Source: Sporolactobacillus vineae DSM 21990 = SL153
GTDB lineage: Bacteria; Bacillota; Bacilli; Bacillales; Sporolactobacillaceae
Assembly: GCF_000377985.1 (NCBI RefSeq)
Contig: NZ_KB899056.1
Coordinates: forward strand, 1 to 49,598
DNA length: 49,598 nucleotides
Reading direction: 5' to 3'
Position numbers and translations under genes: made by a program
In this document: positions 25,846 through 34,329 of the stretch, one piece after another
Position numbering within the stretch: the first letter of the stretch is position 1
Layout of the letters: each line of letters opens with the position of its first letter
Notes under the pieces: model-generated
Told to the model about the DNA's origin: nothing
Database searches by the model: none
What the model saw: only the letters and a program-made list of their open reading frames with translations

Positions 25846-27723
25846 ATGAAAGCACCTATAAAGATGAAAGTACCCATATTGGAGGAGCTTAAGAACAGAA
25901 TTCTGATTGCAGACGGTGCGATGGGGACGCTGCTCTACTCGTATGGCATTGATCGATGTTTTGAAGAATTGAACCGGTCGCATCCGGAAGAAATTGTCCG
26001 TGTGCATCGGGCCTATATTGACGCCGGGGCGGATGTCATCCAGACAAATACGTATGGTGCCAACGCGATCAAACTGGCACGGTACGGGCTGGAGCATGAG
26101 GTGAGGCCGTTCAATAAAGAGGCGGTCGCCCTGGCGAAGCATGCAGCAGAACCGGGAACGTATATTTTAGGAACTATCGGGGGCATCCGCGGATTCCAGG
26201 AACCCTCACTTCAGCTTGATGAAATCAGGCAGAGCTTCAGGCAGCAGGCTGAGGTACTGCTTTCAGAGAATGTCGACGGACTGCTGCTGGAAACGTATTA
26301 TGACCTTGATGAACTGAAAGAAGTACTGAAAATCGCCAGGAAAATGACATCGCTTCCGATCATCACCCATGTGTCGATGCAGGAACCCGGCGTGCTGATC
26401 AACGGGATGCCGCTGGCGGATGCCCTCAGTCAGCTTGAAGATCTGGGTGCGGATATTGTCGGAACGAATTGCCGTCTCGGCCCGTTTCATATGATCGAAT
26501 CGTTGAAGGGCATCCCCCTTCCGAAGCACGCTTTTCTTTCCGCTTATCCGAACGGCAGTCTTCCGGACTATCGCGACGGCAAGCTCTACTACCAGACCGA
26601 ACCGGGTTATTTCAAAAAATATGCGGCGGAATTTCGTAACGAAGGGATCCGGCTGCTTGGCGGTTGCTGCGGCACAACGCCAGTGCATATCCGGGCGTTC
26701 AAAGAAGGTATTTCCGAACTGGAACCGCTGACGGTCAAGAACGTCAACCGGTCGTCCGACAGAATTGTGATTGCGGATAACCATCCGGACACGCCGCTGT
26801 ATGACAAAGCCAGGAGCGGCCGGTCGGTTTTTGTTGAATTTGATACGCCACGGAATCTGAGTACAGACAACTTCTTTAAAGGTGTGCGTGCACTTGAACA
26901 TGCCGGTGCCGACGCGATCACGATGGCGGATAATTCACTGGCATCGCCGCGGATCAGCAATACGGCCATGGCTCGGCTGATTAAGGAAGAATTCACGATT
27001 CCCCCGCTTGTTCATCTGACCTGCCGCGACCGGAATCTGATCGGACTTCAGTCCCACCTGATGGGGCTGGATGTGCTGGGCCTTCATGACGTGCTGATTG
27101 TCACCGGCGACCCGACGAAAATCGGGGACTTCCCCGGAGCTACATCCGTTTACGACGTTTCATCCATGCAGCTGATCCATCTTGTGAAACAGTTCAACCG
27201 CGGTATTTCTTACTCGGGGCGCAGCCTCAGACGGCCGACGCATTTTCGCGTGGCTGCGGCCTTCAATCCGAACGTACGGAATCTGGACCGTGCCGTTCAG
27301 CGTTTAAAGAGAAAAATCGAGTGCGGTGCAGACTACTTCATCTCGCAGCCTGTGTTTGACCGTGAACGTATCGTTGCCATCAGTCAGGCACTCCGCGGTG
27401 TGACGACGCCGGTATATCTCGGAATTATGCCACTGACCTCATCCAGAAATGCTGAATTTCTTCATAACGAAGTACCGGGAATGTCGCTGCCTGATGATGT
27501 CCGCAGCAGGATGGCCGCCGCGAAGTCCAAAGAAGAAGCGCGCCGGACGAGTCTTCAGATCGCGAAAGAACTGATTGATACGGCCATGGAATATTTCCGG
27601 GGGATTTACCTCATTACACCGATGACGCATTATTCCATGACCGTTGAATTACTTCACTATATCAAGGAAAGGGAGCGTCGGCTGGCTTCCGGTACGGTGC
27701 AGGTGAGCCACCGCATCCGGTAA
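25846..27723 (+). CDS. yitJ: Bifunctional homocysteine S-methyltransferase / 5,10-methylenetetrahydrofolate reductase (YitJ-type)
   Basis: The 625-residue fusion has two parts. Residues 1-310 are a homocysteine S-methyltransferase barrel with ILIADGAMGTLLYSYGI at the start, GTNCRLGP, and the zinc-binding GGCCGTTP near residue 280. Residues 325-610 are a MetF-type reductase (VFVEFDTPRN, HLTCRDRNLIGLQSHLMGL, LIVTGDP, GADYFISQPVF, YLGIMPL). Together they would make methyl-THF and use it to methylate homocysteine. The ATG at 25846 follows GGGAGTGGGG. Expression is under the SAM-I riboswitch. Length is close to B. subtilis YitJ (612). Confidence 0.95.
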   Translation: MKAPIKMKVPILEELKNRILIADGAMGTLLYSYGIDRCFEELNRSHPEEIVRVHRAYIDAGADVIQTNTYGANAIKLARYGLEHEVRPFNKEAVALAKHAAEPGTYILGTIGGIRGFQEPSLQLDEIRQSFRQQAEVLLSENVDGLLLETYYDLDELKEVLKIARKMTSLPIITHVSMQEPGVLINGMPLADALSQLEDLGADIVGTNCRLGPFHMIESLKGIPLPKHAFLSAYPNGSLPDYRDGKLYYQTEPGYFKKYAAEFRNEGIRLLGGCCGTTPVHIRAFKEGISELEPLTVKNVNRSSDRIVIADNHPDTPLYDKARSGRSVFVEFDTPRNLSTDNFFKGVRALEHAGADAITMADNSLASPRISNTAMARLIKEEFTIPPLVHLTCRDRNLIGLQSHLMGLDVLGLHDVLIVTGDPTKIGDFPGATSVYDVSSMQLIHLVKQFNRGISYSGRSLRRPTHFRVAAAFNPNVRNLDRAVQRLKRKIECGADYFISQPVFDRERIVAISQALRGVTTPVYLGIMPLTSSRNAEFLHNEVPGMSLPDDVRSRMAAAKSKEEARRTSLQIAKELIDTAMEYFRGIYLITPMTHYSMTVELLHYIKERERRLASGTVQVSHRIR

Positions 27724-27794
27724 ACGATCTGTTCGCCCGGCGATCGTGTTATGATGAAACTATAGACGGGTATATTCAGAAAAGAGGGGCTACA

Positions 27795-28100
27795 TTGATT
27801 CAGCACATTGTATTATTTAAATTCAATGATCAGACAACGGAAGAACAGAAAGAGGAGGGCGCACGCAGACTGCGTCATTTGATCCATGAACTGCCCGGTA
27901 TCCTGAACATTTACGCCGGGCAGAATTACTCGACAAGAGGCAAGGGCTACTCGATGGCGCTGACTGTTTTGTTCCGTTCCGAGGAAGACCATCAGAATTA
28001 TACACCGTCAAAGGAACATCAGGCTGTGGTCAGCTATCTGAAACAGATCGGGCTGATTGATACGTTGGCAATTGACTTTAAAATCGGCTCTGAGCAGTAA
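27795..28100 (+). CDS. Dabb (stress-responsive alpha/beta barrel) family protein
   Basis: The 101-residue protein is one complete Dabb domain: IQHIVLFKFNDQTTEEQKEEG at the start, LPGILNIYAGQNYS in the middle, and SKEHQAVVSYLKQI near the end. The fold is a ferredoxin-like dimeric barrel found in stress proteins and polyketide cyclases; the bacterial function is mostly unknown. The TTG at 27795 follows AAGAGGGG. It is a single-gene unit with its own terminator. Confidence 0.9.
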   Translation: MIQHIVLFKFNDQTTEEQKEEGARRLRHLIHELPGILNIYAGQNYSTRGKGYSMALTVLFRSEEDHQNYTPSKEHQAVVSYLKQIGLIDTLAIDFKIGSEQ

Positions 28101-28118
28101 ACCAATCTGCACGCACAG

Positions 28119-28160
28119 GCACTTTCCCGCTGGTTTAGGTGGCGAAAGTGCTTTTTTTTT
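28119..28160 (+). terminator. Intrinsic terminator downstream of the Dabb gene
   Basis: GCACTTTC and GAAAGTGC form the stem around a GC-containing loop, followed by nine T residues. Confidence 0.88.
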
Positions 28161-28207
28161 TGCTGATTTTAAATCGGACAGGGAAAATTCACGAATCAGC
28201 AAACACT

Positions 28208-28236
28208 TTGAAAAAATAATTAGTATGTCATAATAG
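28208..28236 (+). promoter_or_regulatory. Promoter of the dicarboxylate symporter gene
   Basis: TTGAAA and TAATAG are 17 bases apart, about 100 bases before the start. A second AT-rich -10-like element follows near 28250. Confidence 0.5.
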
Positions 28237-28302
28237 GATAAATGTGATATTATAAATTCACAGAACGTTCACATTAACTCTGATGGTTTGTGATCAACGT
28301 GA

Positions 28303-28316
28303 TGTAAGCGTTAACA
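28303..28316. promoter_or_regulatory. cre site (CcpA operator)
   Basis: TGTAAGCGTTAACA matches the catabolite-responsive element consensus TGWAANCGNTNWCA at every position. It lies between the promoter and the start codon, where CcpA binding would act as a roadblock. Confidence 0.8.
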
Positions 28317-28336
28317 GAAAAAGGAGATGTTTTTAG

Positions 28337-29644
28337 TTGCGGCTAGTTAAAAACCTGACCTTCCAGGTCGTCGTCGCCATCATTGCCGGTATTCTTGTCG
28401 GCGTACTGTGGCCGGGTGTCGGATCGCATCTTCAGGTTCTCGGAACAACTTTTATCAACGCGGTGAAGATGGTGATCGCGCCGATTATCTTTCTGACCAT
28501 CGTTGTCGGTATTGCCAGAATGGGCAATATGAAGAAGGTCGGTAAAGTCGGCGGCAAGGCGCTGATTTATTTTGAAGTCGTGTCGACTGTTGCTCTGATC
28601 ATCGGCTTACTCGTCGCTCACTTTTTTAAACCGGGGTCCGGCCTTGACCCGGCTAAAATGCCGAGCGGAAATATCTCTCAGTTTACTTCCGGGGCAGGGT
28701 CCCAGATGAACTGGGGCGAGTTCTTCTTCAACATTATCCCCAGTAATGTGGTTGACGCGTTTGCCCGCGGGGATATTCTGCAGGTACTCTTTTTCTCTGT
28801 CCTGTTCGGCGTAGGCCTGTCGGCTTTGGGTAAAAAGGGAGAACCGCTGGTACAGTTCTTTGATCAAGTGTCTCATGTCTTTTTCAAAATCATCGGTTAC
28901 ATCATGTATGCTGCGCCGATCGGGGCATTCGGCGCGATGGCTTACACCATCAGCAATTTCGGCCTTCAGACGATCACGCCGCTGATCAAACTGATGCTGT
29001 CGGTTTACACGACGATGGCCCTGTTCATCTTTGTTGTGCTGATGCTGATCTGCAAAGTTTCAGGATTCAGCTTATTCACCTATCTCAGATATATCAAAGA
29101 TGAGATCCTGATCGTTTTCGGAACCAGTTCTTCGGAGGCCGCGCTGCCGCGAATGATGGACAAAATGGAACGGCTCGGCTGTGAAAAGTCCGTGGTCGGT
29201 CTGGTCATCCCGACCGGCTATTCATTCAACCTTGACGGCACTTCAATTTATCTCACGATGTCGGTAATTTTTCTGGCCCAGGTATTCAACGTTCCGCTGG
29301 GTTTCGGTCAGTTGGTTGCCATTCTGCTTATTCTGATGCTGACCTCAAAAGGTGCAGCCGCGGTGACCGGCGGCGGGTTCATTGTGCTCGCTTCGACGCT
29401 GACCGCCATGCATGTCATTCCGATTGCCGGACTTGGGCTGCTGCTCGGCGTCGACCGGTTTATGAGCGAAGCCCGGGCGATCACCAATCTGATTGGCAAC
29501 GGGATTGCGACGATCGTAATTTCGAAAAGCGAGAAGGCATTCGACAAAGAGAAGGAGAAGCAGGCACTGGCTCAGATGCGCGGACGCGAATCAGTGAATT
29601 CGCTGGAAGGCGCTGTGTCGGTGGAACATCCTCACCTTTCCTGA
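28337..29644 (+). CDS. dctA: C4-dicarboxylate (or glutamate):cation symporter, DAACS family (DctA-like)
   Basis: The 435-residue membrane protein belongs to the dicarboxylate/amino acid:cation symporters. NAVKMVIAPIIFLTIVVGIARMG, the serine-rich hairpin FGTSSSEAALPRMM and the segment PTGYSFNLDGTSIYLTMSVIF are typical of DctA/GltP transporters. The length and GTSSSEAALPRMMDKMERLGC fit DctA (succinate, malate, fumarate uptake) better than GltP, but substrate is inferred. The start is a TTG at 28337, nine bases after AGGAGA. The perfect cre site upstream fits a carboxylic acid uptake gene repressed by sugars. Confidence 0.85.
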   Translation: MRLVKNLTFQVVVAIIAGILVGVLWPGVGSHLQVLGTTFINAVKMVIAPIIFLTIVVGIARMGNMKKVGKVGGKALIYFEVVSTVALIIGLLVAHFFKPGSGLDPAKMPSGNISQFTSGAGSQMNWGEFFFNIIPSNVVDAFARGDILQVLFFSVLFGVGLSALGKKGEPLVQFFDQVSHVFFKIIGYIMYAAPIGAFGAMAYTISNFGLQTITPLIKLMLSVYTTMALFIFVVLMLICKVSGFSLFTYLRYIKDEILIVFGTSSSEAALPRMMDKMERLGCEKSVVGLVIPTGYSFNLDGTSIYLTMSVIFLAQVFNVPLGFGQLVAILLILMLTSKGAAAVTGGGFIVLASTLTAMHVIPIAGLGLLLGVDRFMSEARAITNLIGNGIATIVISKSEKAFDKEKEKQALAQMRGRESVNSLEGAVSVEHPHLS

Positions 29645-29674
29645 TGCATCAACTGCGTGATCCGTGAGAGGAGC

Positions 29675-29726
29675 AAAAAAGCCATTGTACCGGAGGGAGA
29701 GAGCCTCTCCGGCACAATGGCTTTTT
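29675..29726. terminator. Bidirectional intrinsic terminator
   Basis: AAAAAGCCATTGT..CCGGAG pairs with CTCCGG..ACAATGGCTTTTT between the symporter gene and the convergent regulator gene; T-runs serve both strands. Confidence 0.9.
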
Positions 29727-29736
29727 ACTGCGACAC

Positions 29737-30729
29737 TTACTGCGGTGCAGTGACACTGCTGCCCGGCAGGATATCAAAGGACGTAAATGTGGATTTAATG
29801 CTGGTGTGATTAATAAGTATCTGGACACCCCGCCGCCCCATTTCATAAAAAGCCTGCCGGATCGCTGTAAGTTCAGGCCTTACGATATGACATAAGGAGG
29901 TGCCGTCAATGCCTAGAACCGATAATTGATCGGGGACCGTCATCCCTAAATCCAGAGCAGTATTCATGACGCCGATGGCAGCCAGATCACTTGCCCCGAT
30001 GATTGCAGTAAGTTCTGTCGCCCTTCCCCAGCCTTTCATGGCGTTTACGCCGTCCTGATAGGTCCACCTGCCGGATTGAATCCACTCTTTTCGCCAATCT
30101 AAACCAGCTTTCTGAAAGGCGCGCTGATAGCCCCGGAGGCGTAAATCACCCACATAAGTTCCCAAGTTCAGACCTGCGAAGCCGATTTTAACATGACCCA
30201 GTTTCAGCAGATAATCCGCTGCCTGATAGCCGATATCAAAATCATTTGATGAAATAAACGGAAGATCCTTCTTGTCCAGGGCAGTGGCCAGAAAAATGAA
30301 GGGGATATGGCTGGAACGCAGGAGACGGGTATTCTCTTCCCCGGGGACGATGGCGAGTAATAAGATACCACGTACACCGCGTTCAATGACCGTCTTAATC
30401 GCCTGATGCTGCAAGGCCTGATCACTTTCTCCCGCATACACGATCATGACGCTCAGGCGGTTGGTTAAAGCGACGGAATGGATCCCCTGAATGATTTCCT
30501 CTGAAAAGTTTGTTTTGGTTTCAGAGACAATAACAGCCAGCACATTGCTTTTCTGCGTAACCAACTCCGCTGCTGCAGTATTCTTTTGATAGCCCATCTG
30601 AACCGCAATCCGACAAACCCGTTTCACGGTTTTTGAAGCATAATTATCGGTTTGACCCGTCAAAATACGTGAAACGGTAGATGGAGAAACTTTGGCCGTT
30701 TCCGCAATGTCTTTAATGGTCACGCGCAT
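29737..30729 (-). CDS. LacI family transcriptional regulator
   Basis: The 330-residue protein starts with a LacI helix-turn-helix (VTIKDIAETAKVSPSTVSRILTG) and hinge, followed by a periplasmic-binding-protein-like sensor domain (LAVIVSETKTNFSEEIIQGI to GIDGTSLCHIVRPELTAIRQ). The hinge lacks the usual LxxxAxxLR helix in strict form. It is divergent from the sugar transporter and GH13 genes, with three LacI-type operators in the gap, so it most likely represses them and responds to a malto- or isomalto-oligosaccharide signal; the ligand is inferred. The ATG at 30729 has AGAGG upstream. Confidence 0.92.
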   Translation of the reverse strand: MRVTIKDIAETAKVSPSTVSRILTGQTDNYASKTVKRVCRIAVQMGYQKNTAAAELVTQKSNVLAVIVSETKTNFSEEIIQGIHSVALTNRLSVMIVYAGESDQALQHQAIKTVIERGVRGILLLAIVPGEENTRLLRSSHIPFIFLATALDKKDLPFISSNDFDIGYQAADYLLKLGHVKIGFAGLNLGTYVGDLRLRGYQRAFQKAGLDWRKEWIQSGRWTYQDGVNAMKGWGRATELTAIIGASDLAAIGVMNTALDLGMTVPDQLSVLGIDGTSLCHIVRPELTAIRQAFYEMGRRGVQILINHTSIKSTFTSFDILPGSSVTAPQ

Positions 30730-30780
30730 CGAAACTACCTCTTTTCATAGGGGCCGTACGGTTATGAGAATACGGATAGT

Positions 30781-30809
30781 TAAATAATAAGCCACACAAG
30801 TAAATTCAA
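30781..30809 (-). promoter_or_regulatory. Promoter of the LacI regulator gene
   Basis: On the minus strand TTGAAT (30804-30809) and TATTTA (30781-30786) are 17 bases apart. Confidence 0.5.
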
Positions 30810-30818
30810 CAATATTAA

Positions 30819-30846
30819 TTGACTGATTTGCAAACGTTTGTAATAT
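30819..30846 (+). promoter_or_regulatory. Promoter of the sugar transporter/GH13 operon
   Basis: TTGACT and TAATAT are 16 bases apart, and operator 1 (30828-30843) fills the space between them, the classic arrangement for repression. Confidence 0.6.
30828..30843. promoter_or_regulatory. LacI-type operator 1
   Basis: TTGCAAACGTTTGTAA has a perfect 10-bp palindromic core, CAAACGTTTG, with the central CG typical of LacI family sites. Confidence 0.82.
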
Positions 30847-30859
30847 TGATATAAAGGTA

Positions 30860-30875
30860 TTGCAAACGTTTTCCA
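30860..30875. promoter_or_regulatory. LacI-type operator 2
   Basis: TTGCAAACGTTTTCCA shares ten consecutive bases with operator 1. Its centre is 32 bases from that of operator 1, about three helical turns, so both face the same side of the DNA. Confidence 0.75.
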
Positions 30876-30893
30876 AAAGTGCTATATTTCTTC

Positions 30894-30909
30894 TTGTAAA
30901 CGATTGCTA
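30894..30909. promoter_or_regulatory. Candidate LacI-type operator 3 (half-conserved)
   Basis: TTGTAAACGATTGCTA keeps the left half and central CG of operators 1 and 2. Its centre is 34 bases beyond operator 2. It is also near a cre consensus (TGTAAACG), so CcpA is an alternative binder. Confidence 0.45.
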
Positions 30910-30978
30910 CAAGGCATCACCCGGAACTTATTCTCAATGAATGCTTTGCTTTCATAGAACAAAAGGAGGTACCTGATC

Positions 30979-32358
30979 ATGGATACGCACAACGGATCAA
31001 ATTCTTTGCCGCGGCTGTCTTTGATGACGATATTTGCGATGACCTTTGGATTCTTCGGTGTCAATATGGCTTTTTCACTGCAATTCTCCCAGATGGGCCG
31101 GATCTTTCAGACGATCGGCGCAGACCCCACCAGGCTGGGTTATTTCTTTATTTTACCGCCGCTGGCCGGAATGATTGTTCAGCCTTTAGTCGGCAAATAC
31201 TCAGATCTGACCTGGTCCAATAAACTAGGCCGGCGGATGCCTTATCTGCTGATCGGCGCACCCATTGCCGCGCTGGTCATGATCCTTTTGCCGAATTCCG
31301 GATCATTCGGGTTTGGCTATGCTTCATTTGCTGCACTGCTGTTTGGTGCGGTTGCCATTCTGTTTATGGATCTGTCAAGTAATGTTTGCATGCAGCCGTT
31401 CAAAATGATCATCGGGGACATGGTGAATGAAAAACAGAAAGATCTTGCCTGGTCATGGCAACAATCCTTTAGTAACTTAGGCGGCGTGATTGCCACGATC
31501 ATCCCCTTTGTCCTGACGGTATTTGGCGTTGCCAATACAGCGCCGCGCGGTGAAGTTCCGTTATCAGTCCGGCTGGCGTTTTATGTTGGTGCCGGTGTGC
31601 TGTTACTGACCTCACTTTATACGATTATTTCGGTGAAAGAGTATGATCCGAAGACCTATGCTCTTTATCATCACATGAAAGCCGATGAGCATAAAGACAG
31701 TCCTTCGCTCTGGCATCTGGTTAGGAAAGCACCAAGGGCATTCTGGGAAGTATCCCTCGTTCAGTTATTTGACTGGTTTGCTTTCCAGTATCTCTGGACT
31801 TACGCGACGGGCGCTATTGCCCAGAATGTATGGGGGACGGCAGATCCGGCATCTGCCGGCTATCAGGCAGCCGGAAACTGGTATGGCATCCTTACCTGTG
31901 TTTCATCATTGGCTGCAGTAGCATGGGGCTTCTTAGTCCTTTCCCATACAAGTCAGTTCAAACGGAAATTCTGGCTGCGTGTCGGCCTGCTCAGTGGTGC
32001 GCTCGGCTTTATCTGGGTCTTTTTCACCCACAATCAATACCTTCTGATTCTACCGTTCTGTCTGATCGGGATCAGCTACCTGACCATGCAGACAGAGGCG
32101 TTCTCCATCTTCACGTCTTCATTAAACGGCAAAAATGAAGGCGCCTACATGGGCCTGTTCAACTGCGGGATTTGCCTGCCGCAAATCATTGCTTCGGTAG
32201 CGAGCTTTGCACTCTTTCCGCTGATCGGAAAATCAATGTCGGGAATGATCCTGATTGCCGGTATTGCCATGCTGCTGGGAGCCGCAGCAGTGGCTGCCAT
32301 TCATGAAGACAAGCCGCAGCGCAACACAGTCCTGAAGAAAAAATATGCAGATGCTTAA
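30979..32358 (+). CDS. MFS sugar transporter, SLC45/maltose-type
   Basis: The 459-residue 12-helix protein belongs to the MFS group of glycoside transporters related to SLC45 and the maltose transporters of lactic acid bacteria. GFFGVNMAFSLQFSQMGRIFQTIGADP, PPLAGMIVQPLVGKYSDLTWSNKLGRRMPYLLIGA (motif A region) and FMDLSSNVCMQPFKMIIGDMV are characteristic. With a GH13 glucosidase next door it probably imports maltose, isomaltose or related oligosaccharides without phosphorylation. The ATG at 30979 has AAAGGAGG upstream, and the glucosidase follows after 33 bases. Confidence 0.85.
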   Translation: MDTHNGSNSLPRLSLMTIFAMTFGFFGVNMAFSLQFSQMGRIFQTIGADPTRLGYFFILPPLAGMIVQPLVGKYSDLTWSNKLGRRMPYLLIGAPIAALVMILLPNSGSFGFGYASFAALLFGAVAILFMDLSSNVCMQPFKMIIGDMVNEKQKDLAWSWQQSFSNLGGVIATIIPFVLTVFGVANTAPRGEVPLSVRLAFYVGAGVLLLTSLYTIISVKEYDPKTYALYHHMKADEHKDSPSLWHLVRKAPRAFWEVSLVQLFDWFAFQYLWTYATGAIAQNVWGTADPASAGYQAAGNWYGILTCVSSLAAVAWGFLVLSHTSQFKRKFWLRVGLLSGALGFIWVFFTHNQYLLILPFCLIGISYLTMQTEAFSIFTSSLNGKNEGAYMGLFNCGICLPQIIASVASFALFPLIGKSMSGMILIAGIAMLLGAAAVAAIHEDKPQRNTVLKKKYADA

Positions 32359-32391
32359 AGACATCTAATCAGCTAAAAGGAGAGATTTGTC

Positions 32392-34068
32392 ATGGAGAAA
32401 CAAAATTGGTGGCAGAGGGCGGTTGTCTATCAAGTCTACCCTCGCAGTTTTCAAGATAGTAATGGTGACGGTATCGGCGACCTTGGCGGCGTGATCAAGC
32501 GGCTGCCGTACATTAAAAAACTGGGCGCAGATGTGATCTGGCTGAATCCGATTTACAAGTCTCCGGACAAAGATAATGGTTATGACATTAGTGATTATCG
32601 TGATATTCAACCCAAATTTGGTGATATGCAGACTTTCGACACGCTGCTTGCTAAAGCACATGAATTAGGGATAAAAATTCTGATGGATCTGGTTGTCAAT
32701 CATACTTCTGATCAGCATGAGTGGTTTAAAGAGAGCAGAAAATCGAAGGATAATCCGTACCGGGATTTTTACATTTGGCGTGACGGCAAGAAGGGTAGAG
32801 AACCGAATAACTGGGGTTCTTATTTTGGCGGTTCAACCTGGAAATATGATGAAGAAACCGGGCAGTATTATCTTCACCTCTTTGCTGAAGGCCAGCCTGA
32901 TCTGAACTGGGAAAACCCCCGCATGCGTGAACAAGTCTGGGAACTGATGCGCTTCTGGCTGGATAAGGGTGTCGATGGTTTCCGGATGGATGTCATCAAC
33001 TTTATCTCGAAGCCGGAGGGCTTGCCGGATGCACCGAACCCTGAACATGCGCGGTACGGCAATGTCGAACCGCTGGTGGCGGATGGTGCGAAACTGAACG
33101 ACTATTTAAAAGAAATGAATGACAAGGTCCTTTCCCATTACGACGTCATGAGTGTCGGGGAGATGCCGAGTTCCAGACCTGAAGATGCGGTGCAGTACAC
33201 CGGGCTTGACGCCGGAGAGTTAAACATGGTCTTCCAGTTTGATCATGTGTCACTGGCGGCTAATCCTGATCCGCGTCTTGGGAAATGGAATGATCAGCCC
33301 GTGAAGCTGACCGACCTTAAAGCTGCCTTATCTCGCTGGCAATATGCATTGGACGGCAAGGGCTGGAACAGTTTATACTGGAACAATCATGACCAGGCGC
33401 GGGCCGTCTCACGGTTCGGTAATGACAGCCCGGAATACCGGGTGCGCTCCGCCAAGATGCTGGGCACGACGCTTCATATGATGCAGGGTACGCCTTACAT
33501 TTATGAAGGCGAAGAGCTGGGTATGACGAATACCCATTTCACGGATTTGTCCCAGTATGAGGACATTGAGTCGCTCGCCGCGTATCATCAGCTGGTTGAC
33601 CAGGAACACCTGGTGGACCATGATACCATGATGCGTTATCTTGCTACTAAGTCACGGGATAATGCCCGCACACCGATGCAGTGGGATCGTTCACAAAATG
33701 CCGGTTTCACGGATGGCGAGCCCTGGATGTCCGTAAACGCGAATTATCAGACGATCAATGCTCAGGATGAACTTAAAGATACGGACTCCGTTTTCTATTA
33801 CTATCAAAAATTAATTCAGCTGCGTCATCACAGTGATTTGATTGTCTATGGTGATTATCTCGAGCTTGACCCGGACGATAATGAAGTATTCGCCTATAAG
33901 CGCCGGTATCATGGGAAAACGTTGCTCGTGATCAGCAATTTTACCGATCGCAAGCTGACCCGTGACTATGGACAGGACCAGGCACAAGAACAACTCATCA
34001 GCAATTATAATGACGATCTGGGAGTTACTCTCCGGCCATATGAGTCTAAGGTTTATGTGTTCAAATGA
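32392..34068 (+). CDS. GH13 alpha-glucosidase, probable oligo-1,6-glucosidase
   Basis: The 558-residue enzyme is a GH13 subfamily 31 glucosidase: VVYQVYPRSFQDSNGDGIGDLGG at the start, MDLVVNHTSD, the nucleophile Asp200 in GFRMDVIN, the acid/base Glu257 in SVGEMPSS and the transition-state Asp334 in NNHDQAR. The residue after the nucleophile is Val201, which in this subfamily goes with activity on alpha-1,6 links (isomaltose, panose), whereas Ala or Thr goes with alpha-1,4. There is no signal peptide, so it acts on imported sugars in the cytoplasm. The ATG follows AAAAGGAGAG. It shares an operon with the transporter. Confidence 0.92.
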   Translation: MEKQNWWQRAVVYQVYPRSFQDSNGDGIGDLGGVIKRLPYIKKLGADVIWLNPIYKSPDKDNGYDISDYRDIQPKFGDMQTFDTLLAKAHELGIKILMDLVVNHTSDQHEWFKESRKSKDNPYRDFYIWRDGKKGREPNNWGSYFGGSTWKYDEETGQYYLHLFAEGQPDLNWENPRMREQVWELMRFWLDKGVDGFRMDVINFISKPEGLPDAPNPEHARYGNVEPLVADGAKLNDYLKEMNDKVLSHYDVMSVGEMPSSRPEDAVQYTGLDAGELNMVFQFDHVSLAANPDPRLGKWNDQPVKLTDLKAALSRWQYALDGKGWNSLYWNNHDQARAVSRFGNDSPEYRVRSAKMLGTTLHMMQGTPYIYEGEELGMTNTHFTDLSQYEDIESLAAYHQLVDQEHLVDHDTMMRYLATKSRDNARTPMQWDRSQNAGFTDGEPWMSVNANYQTINAQDELKDTDSVFYYYQKLIQLRHHSDLIVYGDYLELDPDDNEVFAYKRRYHGKTLLVISNFTDRKLTRDYGQDQAQEQLISNYNDDLGVTLRPYESKVYVFK

Positions 34069-34110
34069 TTCCCGGTAAGCACTGCACAGCAAATGAGATG
34101 TCATATCAGC

Positions 34111-34152
34111 CGTCTGCACGATATACCCATCGTGCAGACGCTTTTTTTTTTT
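34111..34152 (+). terminator. Intrinsic terminator of the sugar operon
   Basis: CGTCTGCACGAT and ATCGTGCAGACG are perfectly complementary around a short loop, followed by more than nine T residues. Confidence 0.93.
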
Positions 34153-34246
34153 CGCGCAGTCCGACGTCCTTTGAGCTGTCGTCACGTGAATGGTAAAATG
34201 AATGCACTCTCGCAATGAGCCTGTTTCAAGACGTGCAATTAATCCG

Positions 34247-34272
34247 GGTTAACGGCGAATAGAATAGGGTAT
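34247..34272 (+). promoter_or_regulatory. Candidate SigB-type promoter of the DUF1002 gene
   Basis: GGTTAA and GGGTAT are separated by 14 bases. The -10 is a perfect match and the -35 one mismatch to the B. subtilis SigB consensus (GTTTAA-N13 to 15-GGGTAT). It is 58 bases before the start codon. The window also encodes SigB. Confidence 0.55.
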
Positions 34273-34329
34273 CTAGAATAATACCTTCATCAGCATGTTT
34301 GCAAGGGATCAACCGGAGGGAAAAGGGTT

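Noticed and set aside
30894-30909. cre site for CcpA as the primary identity of operator 3
   Set aside because: TGTAAACGATTGCT deviates from the cre consensus in its right half, while spacing and left half fit the operator series; kept as an alternative only.
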